DNA of 47,095 bases from Chloroflexota bacterium (GTDB lineage Bacteria > Chloroflexota > Limnocylindria > Limnocylindrales > CSP1-4): positions 1 through 47,095 of the forward strand of contig JAKOQS010000045.1 of NCBI GenBank assembly GCA_029778235.1. Reading direction: 5' to 3'. Positions 41,315 through 47,095 of this stretch are shown piece after piece. Both the position numbers and the translations under genes were made by a program. Each line of letters opens with the position of its first letter. Position 1 is the first letter of the stretch. The notes under the pieces are model-generated. The model worked only from the letters and a program-made list of their open reading frames with translations. It was not told the origin of the DNA and did no database searches.

Positions 41315-42670
41315 TCAGCGGACGGCGGCGCGCGCCTCCAGGGCCGCGTCGAGGGAGTCTGCGAAGATCTCGACGATCCGCGCCACGTCCGCGTCGTCGT
41401 GGGCGGCGCTCAGGAACCACGGCTCGCGGCTGTCCGGCTCCGGCATCGCGCCGCGGCGGTGCATGCCCACGGCGACCGCGTCGTAGAGGTCGTGATCCGT
41501 CTCGGCCCAGCCGCGATAGTCGGCAGGCGGGTTCTCCGCGAACACCATCCCGAACATCGTCGGGTGGCCCATGAACGAGATCGGCAGGCCGCGCCGCGCG
41601 ACGACGTCGGCGAGGCCGCCCTGGAGCCGCCGCCCGGTCTCCGCGATCCCGGCGAGGACCGTGCCGTCCCGCAGTGCTTCGAGCGTCGCGACCGCAGCCG
41701 CGGCGGCCACGCGGTTGCCGGCGTACGTGCCGCCGTGGCTCATGTGCTTCGGCATGACGGACATGATCTCGGCCTTGCCGCCGAAGGCCGCGGCCGGGTA
41801 GCCGTTGCCCAGTGCCTTGGCGTAGCTGGCGAGGTCCGGCTCGATCCCGAAGTACTCGGCCGCCCCGCCGCGTGCGAAGCGGAACCCCGTCTTGACCTCG
41901 TCGAAGATCAGGAGCGCGCCGTGCTCCCGGGTGATCGCCCGCACCTCCTGGTGGAACCCTTCCCGCGGCATGATCCCCTGCGCATTGCCGAGGACCGGCT
42001 CGATGATCACGCCCGCGATGTCCGACCCCTCGGCCTCGAAGACGCGCCGGAGCATCGCCGTGTCGTTGTACGAGACGGGGATGACCGTGTCGGCGACGGC
42101 GGGCGGGATGCCGCGGCCCCATGCGAGCCGGACGGGGTTGTCCCGGTCGCCGAGGAGGGAGACGTCGTTGGGGACGACGCTGATGAGCGCGTAGTCGTGG
42201 ACGCCGTGGTACTGGCCCTCGAACTTCACGATCTTGGTACGGCCGGTGTACGCACGGGCCGTCCGCATCGCGTGCATCGTGGCCTCGGTGCCCGAGACGG
42301 TCAGGCGGGCCTTCTCCACCCAGCCGGTCAGCTCGCGGATGAGCTCGACCGCCCGGATCTCGTCCTCGCTCGTGAGCGAGAAGCTCACGCCCTGCCGCAT
42401 GCGCGCGTTCACGTGGTCGTCCACACGCGGGTCCGCGTGGCCGAGGATCACCGGGCCGTAGCCCATCCGCAGGTCGATGTACTCGTTGCCGTCGAGGTCC
42501 CAGATGTGGCTGCCGCGCCCGCGGTCGATGTAGATCGTGTCCTCGCCCCAGGCGCGGAAGTTGGAGTCCGCCCCGCCCGGCATGACCTCGACCGCCCGCC
42601 GGTACGTGGCGAGCTGGACGTCGCGGCGGAGTGTCGCCGCCGTTAGGGCGGCGGGATCGGCGGCCATCAT
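41315..42670 (-). CDS. Class-III aminotransferase, glutamate-1-semialdehyde aminomutase-like
   Basis: The 451-residue PLP enzyme resembles HemL. AVEVMPGGADSNFRAWG precedes the domain, then GNEYIDLRMGYGPVILGHADP, VSGTEATMHAMRTARAYTGRTKIVKFEGQYHG, and DEVKTGFRFARGG. The PLP-lysine is in ASYAKALGNGYPAAAFGG. HemL turns glutamate-1-semialdehyde into 5-aminolevulinate for haem synthesis; standard HemL is slightly shorter, and related aminotransferases also share this pattern. Other hem genes are absent here, so haem synthesis is not certain. ATG 42670 has GAGGGACC upstream; ATG 42667 follows directly. Confidence 0.85.
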   Translation of the reverse strand: MMAADPAALTAATLRRDVQLATYRRAVEVMPGGADSNFRAWGEDTIYIDRGRGSHIWDLDGNEYIDLRMGYGPVILGHADPRVDDHVNARMRQGVSFSLTSEDEIRAVELIRELTGWVEKARLTVSGTEATMHAMRTARAYTGRTKIVKFEGQYHGVHDYALISVVPNDVSLLGDRDNPVRLAWGRGIPPAVADTVIPVSYNDTAMLRRVFEAEGSDIAGVIIEPVLGNAQGIMPREGFHQEVRAITREHGALLIFDEVKTGFRFARGGAAEYFGIEPDLASYAKALGNGYPAAAFGGKAEIMSVMPKHMSHGGTYAGNRVAAAAAVATLEALRDGTVLAGIAETGRRLQGGLADVVARRGLPISFMGHPTMFGMVFAENPPADYRGWAETDHDLYDAVAVGMHRRGAMPEPDSREPWFLSAAHDDADVARIVEIFADSLDAALEARAAVR

Positions 42671-42988
42671 GGTCCCTCGTGCATCTCCGCCGGCCGAACG
42701 GCTGTCCCGACGCATCCGTCCATGGGACGGGTGGGTCGGCGGCGCGCGCATCTGCGCCGCGGGCGCGGGCGGGAGCGCCCATCGTGCCACGCGACGGGCC
42801 GAGCGTCAACGCCCGGGAGCTGCGGATATCGTGTACCGCGCGGCGGTCGCAGTGCGAATCACGCGGCTCGAGACCCGTATGTCGGCCCGATGCGCACGCG
42901 CTCGCGTCCGGACCGGCTGGCTCGCCCGAGGCCGACGTGGACCGAAGCCCGGCGTCGGCCGGGCGGTGAGCGCCGCTACACTCGACGC
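42671..42988. other. Intergenic region with the carotenoid promoter
   Basis: This 318-bp gap separates the divergent aminotransferase and carotenoid genes. No RNA gene, signal or convincing reading frame was seen apart from TACACT at 42977-42982, which ends 6 nt before the GTG of the first carotenoid gene and makes the operon leaderless. Confidence 0.5.
42977..42982 (+). promoter_or_regulatory. -10 element TACACT of the carotenoid operon
   Basis: TACACT ends 6 nt before the GTG at 42989. The same hexamer precedes the oligopeptide transporter operon. Confidence 0.5.
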
Positions 42989-43297
42989 GTGCCCGGCCTG
43001 TACCTCCTCGCCATCCTCCTCTCGTTCGTCGGGGCCGCGCTGATCGACCGGCGCATGCGTCTCGGCCTGTGGAGCCGGGCGACCCTCGTCGCGGTCGTGG
43101 TCGTCGAGGTCGCCTTCCTCGCGTTCGACGTCGTGGGCGCGGCGGGTGGCTGGTTCGCCTCGAACCCCGCCTGGGTGATCGCGACCGTGCCGCCGGGGAT
43201 CCCGCCCGAGGAGCCGCTCCTCCTCGCGTTCATCACCGTCTGGGCGATCCTCCTGTACCGCCTCGCCGCGCGCCTGACCGGGGAGGAGCGGGCGTGA
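42989..43297 (+). CDS. Lycopene cyclase half, CrtYc-type
   Basis: The 102-residue membrane protein has three helices (about residues 3-18, 26-47 and 78-93). The cyclase-domain motif PPEEPLLLAFITVWAILLY (about 71-89) matches the TIGR03462/CrtYc-d family, in which the acidic residues after Pro are essential. Heterodimers of two such halves form beta-, gamma- or epsilon-rings on carotenoids. The GTG start at 42989 is set by the leaderless promoter. Its stop overlaps the next GTG (GTGA). Confidence 0.88.
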   Translation: MPGLYLLAILLSFVGAALIDRRMRLGLWSRATLVAVVVVEVAFLAFDVVGAAGGWFASNPAWVIATVPPGIPPEEPLLLAFITVWAILLYRLAARLTGEERA

Positions 43298-43599
43298 CGG
43301 TGCCGGCGTACACCCTCGCGGGGATCGCCTGGCTCGGCGCGGCGATCGTCGCGACCTGGTGGGCCGGCGCAGCGCGACGGCGCGCGACATGGCTCGCGCT
43401 CACCGCCTTCATGGCGTTCACCGTCGTCTTCGACGCGGTCCTCACCGGACTGCCGATCGTCACGTACGGCGAGCCGTCGATCACGGGGATCCGGCTCGGC
43501 ACGACGCCCGTGGAGGACTACCTCTACGGCGCGGCCCTCTGCCTGACGGCGATCGCCGCCTACGACGCGGCGCGCGGACGCCGGGGCAGGCCACGATGA
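43294..43599 (+). CDS. Lycopene cyclase half, CrtYd-type
   Basis: The 101-residue membrane protein has three helices and the second-half motif GTTPVEDYLYGAALCLTAIA (about residues 68-87), typical of CrtYd/CrtYf/CrtYh. It should pair with the preceding CrtYc-type subunit. In actinobacterial C50 pathways such pairs cyclise elongated lycopene (decaprenoxanthin, sarcinaxanthin, C.p.450). Its GTG overlaps the first gene's stop and its stop overlaps the next ATG, so stoichiometric coupled translation is likely. Confidence 0.88.
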   Translation: MTVPAYTLAGIAWLGAAIVATWWAGAARRRATWLALTAFMAFTVVFDAVLTGLPIVTYGEPSITGIRLGTTPVEDYLYGAALCLTAIAAYDAARGRRGRPR

Positions 43600-45692
43600 C
43601 ATCGGGGACGCCCGTGCGCCCGCCGGCGCCGGCCGGGAAGGCTGTGCCCGCGCCCGCGACCGATCCACCGGGCGCGGTCCTGCGGGATCTCGTCGCGGCC
43701 AGCCGGCCTCTCTCCTGGATCAACACCGCGCTCCCGTTCGCGGCGGCCGCGTACGGCTCCCTCCGGGGGGTCGACCTCGCGGTCGCCCTCGGCTTCCTCT
43801 ACTTCCTCGTGCCGTTCAACCTGCTCATGTACGGGGTGAACGACGTCTTCGACTACGCGTCGGACGTCGCCAACCCACGCAAGCGCTCGGTCGAGGGCGG
43901 GCTGCTGCCGCCCGATCGCCGCCGCGCCACCTGGATCGCCATCGCCGTCACCAACGTCCCGCTGCTCGTCGCGCTGGCGCTGGTCGCGCCCCCCGCCGGC
44001 ACCGCGGCCGTCCTCCTCGCCGCCCTGGCGGCGATCGTCTACTCGGCGCCGCCGCTGCGCACCAAGGAGCGTCCGCTCCTCGATTCGCTCACGTCGTCGT
44101 CGCACTTCGTCCTCCCCGCCATCGCGGGGTTCCTCGTGGGCGGCATGGCCGTGACGGCGATCCCGTGGCCGCTGGTCGTGGCGTTCTTCGCCTGGGGCGT
44201 GGCGAGCCACGCGGTCGGCGCCATCCAGGACATCGCCTACGACCGAGCCGCCAGGATCGGGTCCATCGCCACGGCCGCGGGCGCCCGGGCGACCGCGTGG
44301 CTCGCGCTCGCGTGCTACGGCCTTGCCGTCGCCATCCCGCTCGCGTACGGCCCCTTGGGCCTGCTGACGGCGATCGCCGTCGCGCCGTACCTGCTGCTCC
44401 CGCTGTCGATCCTGTGCGACCCGCGGGAGGCGCAGGCGCGCCGCGCGTGGCGCAGCTTCCTCGGGCTCAACTTCCTCGCCGGGTTCCTGATCACGCAGGC
44501 GCTCCTCGCCGCGTGGGGCTTCTACACGACGCCACCCGGCGCGGTCCTCGTCGTCGCGGTCTGTCTCGCGGCCGGCGTCCCGCTGGTCGTGTCGCTCGCG
44601 GCCGAGCGGGCGCTGCGCGCCCCGGCGACGCCCGGAGCCGGCATGGCTCTGCCCGCGCTCACCGTCATCGTCCCATGCCGGGACGAGGCGGCCCGGCTGC
44701 CGGCGATCCTCGCGTCTCTTGCGGCGCAGCGGCACCCGGACTTCTCCGTCCTGGTGGCCGACGACGGGTCCGGCGACGGCTCCGCGGAGACCGCGCGCTC
44801 CGAGCTCGCGCGCCTCCGGCCCGGGCGCGGCGATCGCGTGATGTCCGTGCCGGCGAAGCCGGGTGGCTGGAGCGGCAAGAGCTGGGCCTGCGACCGGGCG
44901 ATCGCGGAGACGCGCGACGCGCACGTGCTGTTCCTGGACGCGGACACCGTTCTCGACGACCCCGATGCGCTCGCGAAGCTTGCGACGGAGCAGGTACGGA
45001 CGGGCGACGGGCTGGTCACCGGCGTCACGCGCTACGCGATGCCGACGTTCGCCGAGCAGGTCTGCGTGCCGCAGCTCCCGATGACGATCCTGGGGCTGCT
45101 GCCACTGGCGGTCCTCCACGGGACCGGCGGCCGCCCCGCCGCCCTCGCCTTCGCCTACGGACCGCTGCTGTTCGTGGAGCGCGACGCGTACCTTCGGAGC
45201 GGCGGTCATGCCGCGGCGCCCGCCAGCCAGCGGGAGGACATCGACCTGGCACGCGCCTTCGTGCGGTCGGGTCAGCGCGTCCGCCTCGTGCGCGCGGCCG
45301 ACCTCGCCACGACCCGCCACTACCCCGACGGCCGCGGCGCCCTCGCCGCGTGGCGACGCGTCTTCCTCACCTACGGCGGCGGCTCGTTCGCGGTCGCCCT
45401 GGCGAGCCTAGCGCTGACGACGGTCGCATGGCTCGTCCCGTGCGTCCTGCCGATCGCCGGGATCATCGCCGGCGACCCGATCCTCGTCGCCGGCGGCCTC
45501 GTCGCCCTCGCCCTCGTCGTCGCGTTCCGCCTCCTCGTCGCCATCCGGGAGCGCATGCCGCTGCGAACGGTCCTGTGGCACCCTCTCACCGTGGGCGCGA
45601 CGACGATCGCCCAGGTGGCGAGCCTCGCCGATGCCGTCCGCGGACGACCGGCGCGCTGGCGCGGGCGCCCACTCGAAGGAGCCTCCTCGTGA
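43596..45692 (+). CDS. UbiA-type lycopene elongase fused to family-2 glycosyltransferase
   Basis: This 698-residue protein joins two enzymes. Residues about 25-335 are a UbiA prenyltransferase with eight or nine helices and both Asp-rich motifs: NDVFDYASD (from residue 82) and DIAYDRAARIG (from 212). That part is most like CrtEb/CrtE2 lycopene elongases, which add C5 units at the ends of lycopene. From about residue 350 a GT2 domain begins LTVIVPCRDEAARLPAIL. DDGSGDGS, a DAD motif (448-450), QREDIDLARAF (from 545) and three C-terminal helices follow, as in CrtQ/HpnB-like glycosyltransferases. The ATG at 43596 overlaps the CrtYd stop. An in-frame ATG at 44643 with GGAG 5 nt upstream could give a separate GT2. 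Confidence 0.85.
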   Translation: MTSGTPVRPPAPAGKAVPAPATDPPGAVLRDLVAASRPLSWINTALPFAAAAYGSLRGVDLAVALGFLYFLVPFNLLMYGVNDVFDYASDVANPRKRSVEGGLLPPDRRRATWIAIAVTNVPLLVALALVAPPAGTAAVLLAALAAIVYSAPPLRTKERPLLDSLTSSSHFVLPAIAGFLVGGMAVTAIPWPLVVAFFAWGVASHAVGAIQDIAYDRAARIGSIATAAGARATAWLALACYGLAVAIPLAYGPLGLLTAIAVAPYLLLPLSILCDPREAQARRAWRSFLGLNFLAGFLITQALLAAWGFYTTPPGAVLVVAVCLAAGVPLVVSLAAERALRAPATPGAGMALPALTVIVPCRDEAARLPAILASLAAQRHPDFSVLVADDGSGDGSAETARSELARLRPGRGDRVMSVPAKPGGWSGKSWACDRAIAETRDAHVLFLDADTVLDDPDALAKLATEQVRTGDGLVTGVTRYAMPTFAEQVCVPQLPMTILGLLPLAVLHGTGGRPAALAFAYGPLLFVERDAYLRSGGHAAAPASQREDIDLARAFVRSGQRVRLVRAADLATTRHYPDGRGALAAWRRVFLTYGGGSFAVALASLALTTVAWLVPCVLPIAGIIAGDPILVAGGLVALALVVAFRLLVAIRERMPLRTVLWHPLTVGATTIAQVASLADAVRGRPARWRGRPLEGASS

Positions 45693-47095
45693 CCGCCGTC
45701 GCAGATCCCGCCGCGTCCACCGACGTCATCGACCCCGAGCCCACGGACCGTGGCCCGGCACGGCCGTCCGGCGGCGCGCGTCGCCGACGGGTCGTCGTCG
45801 CCGGTGGCGGCTTCGGCGGCCTGGCCGCGGCGATCCGCCTCCTCGCGGACGGCCACGACGTCACCGTGCTCGAGCGTCGGACCACCGTCGGCGGTCGGGC
45901 CTCGCGGATCCGCGACCGCGGCTTCACCTGGGACACCGGCCCATCGCTCATCACCATGCCGTGGCTGTTCGACGACCTCTTCCGAATCGCAGGCTCCAGC
46001 CTCGGCGCGGAGGTCCGGCTCCACGAGCTCGATCCCATGTACCGCATCTACTGGACCGACGACAGCCGCCACTTCGACTTCATGCGCGACGTGGACGGGC
46101 TCCGCCGCGAGATGCTCCGCTTCGACGCCCACGACGCGGCGAACCTCGACCGGTTCCTCGCCGCGACGAAGGCGATCCACGAGCAGGGGATCCTGCGATA
46201 CGGCCGCGTCCCCTTCACGCGCGCCACCGACTTCGTGAAGCTCCTGCCCACGATGGTCCGGCTCGACGCGATCCGGTTCCTCGGGTCGTTCGTGGCCGGC
46301 TACTTCGACGAACGGCACCTCCGCCAGGTCTTCGACTTCCACTCCCTCTTCATCGGCGGCGACCCGTACCGGGTGCCTGCGATCTACGCGGCGCTGGTCT
46401 ACCTGCAGATCGCCGACGGAGCCTGGTACGCGGAGGGCGGCGTCTACAGCATCATCGAGGCCATGGAGCGGGCGATCCGGTCCGGCGGCGGCCGGATCGT
46501 GACCGGCGATGGCGTCGCCCGCGTGCTCCACGCGGGCCGCCGGGTCCGCGCGGTCCGGACGGACAGCGGCACGGAGATCCCCGCCGACGTGGTCGTGTAC
46601 AACGGCGACGTGACGGCGCGCGACCGGATCGTCCCCGACGCCCCGGACGTCCTCCCCTGGCGCCTGCGACCCCTGCGCACGACGATGAGCGCCTACCTGC
46701 TCTATCTCGGGACGGACAGGGTCTTCCCGCGGCTGCTCCACCACACGCTCGTGGTCGGCGACGACTACCGAGGCTTCATCCGCGAGGTGACGCACGATCG
46801 ACGCCTGCCGACCTCGTTCAGCGTCTATGTCCACGCGCCGACGCGGACCGAGGCGGCGATGGCCCCGGCGGGCGGCGACTCCCTCACGGTCCTTCTCCCG
46901 GTCCCGAACCTGCGGTCGGGGGACGACTGGACGCGTGCCGAGCCGCTCCTGCGCGACCGCCTGATCGACTGGCTCGAAGGGCCGGGCGGCCTGCCGGGCC
47001 TGCGGTCGTCGATCGTGGCCGAGCACGCGTGGACCCCGCTCACGTTCCGCGACGCCCTCGGCGCCACGGACGGGAACGCGTTCGCCGTGGAGCCC
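45689..47095 (+). CDS. crtI: Phytoene desaturase CrtI-type, 3' end cut by the window
   Basis: 469 codons are visible from a GTG at 45689 that overlaps the fusion gene's stop (GTGA). A 34-residue extension precedes the FAD-binding RVVVAGGGFGGLAAAIRLLA. VLERRTTVGGRASRIRDRGF follows, then FTWDTGPSLITMPWLFDDLF, which is diagnostic for CrtI-type desaturases. AIYAALVYLQIADGAWYAEGG and DVVVYNGDV are also present. It desaturates phytoene to lycopene, or further desaturates the elongated product. The C-terminal GGxT/HPG end, normally near residue 490-510, is beyond the window. crtB and crtE were not seen and may follow. Confidence 0.9.
   Translation, partial: MTAVADPAASTDVIDPEPTDRGPARPSGGARRRRVVVAGGGFGGLAAAIRLLADGHDVTVLERRTTVGGRASRIRDRGFTWDTGPSLITMPWLFDDLFRIAGSSLGAEVRLHELDPMYRIYWTDDSRHFDFMRDVDGLRREMLRFDAHDAANLDRFLAATKAIHEQGILRYGRVPFTRATDFVKLLPTMVRLDAIRFLGSFVAGYFDERHLRQVFDFHSLFIGGDPYRVPAIYAALVYLQIADGAWYAEGGVYSIIEAMERAIRSGGGRIVTGDGVARVLHAGRRVRAVRTDSGTEIPADVVVYNGDVTARDRIVPDAPDVLPWRLRPLRTTMSAYLLYLGTDRVFPRLLHHTLVVGDDYRGFIREVTHDRRLPTSFSVYVHAPTRTEAAMAPAGGDSLTVLLPVPNLRSGDDWTRAEPLLRDRLIDWLEGPGGLPGLRSSIVAEHAWTPLTFRDALGATDGNAFAVEP

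Noticed and set aside
42850..42880. tRNA T-arm-like sequence (TGCGAATCAC)
   Set aside because: No acceptor stem, anticodon arm or CCA pairs with it.

Overview
The window is very GC-rich DNA (roughly 72% by eye) with tightly packed genes, frequent 4-bp start/stop overlaps (ATGA or GTGA) and many GTG starts. The gene set suggests a monoderm-type high-GC bacterium: ThyX, a deazaflavin (F420)-type nitroreductase, an LLM-class oxidoreductase, heterodimeric lycopene cyclase genes, and Ala/Pro/Ser/Thr-rich lipoprotein linkers. I favour Chloroflexota (a Limnocylindria-like lineage), with Actinomycetota as the alternative. This is inference, because no rRNA or phylogenetic marker is present. At least ten genes have a TANNNT hexamer 6-8 nt before the start codon and no Shine-Dalgarno sequence, which points to widespread leaderless transcription and was used to choose starts.

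Layout. 1-2.5 kb (minus): the 5' end of a deazaflavin-dependent nitroreductase, a decayed kinase tail, a zinc-ribbon protein with a MarR regulator, a shikimate-kinase-like protein and a HhH-GPD DNA-repair protein. 2.6-7 kb: GlsB-like membrane protein, TfoX-like protein, lipid kinase, DEAD-box helicase, LLM flavin oxidoreductase. 7-12.4 kb: an inverted-repeat element, YbaK-type deacylase, APC permease, saccharopine-dehydrogenase-like enzyme, a cluster of hairpins, and a GIY-YIG/GreA fusion. 12.5-16.8 kb: DUF1622, DsbA-like protein, lipoprotein, isoprenylcysteine-methyltransferase-like protein divergent from a K+ channel. 16.8-23.1 kb: a complete five-gene oligopeptide ABC transporter operon (minus). 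23.3-32.2 kb: homocysteine methyltransferase-like protein, two tandem paralogous lipoproteins, a DHA2 drug exporter divergent from its probable MarR regulator, LysE exporter, SRPBCC protein with an MFS transporter, ThyX. 32.2-38.1 kb: purine nucleoside phosphorylase, a 714-bp non-coding region with several repeat families, RDD protein, MoaA, and two proteins of unknown function. 38.1-42.7 kb: acetyl-CoA synthetase, MscS channel, HemL-like aminotransferase.

42.99-47.1 kb (plus) is the most interesting part. It is a translationally coupled carotenoid operon: two half-cyclases (CrtYc, CrtYd), one 698-residue protein joining a UbiA-type lycopene-elongase-like prenyltransferase to a family-2 glycosyltransferase, and a phytoene desaturase (CrtI) cut by the window edge. 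The combination predicts a cyclic C50 carotenoid that is glycosylated, with elongation and glycosylation carried on one polypeptide. The second candidate novelty is the GIY-YIG/GreA fusion at 11180-12415. No rRNA, tRNA, CRISPR array, transposase or phage gene was seen.
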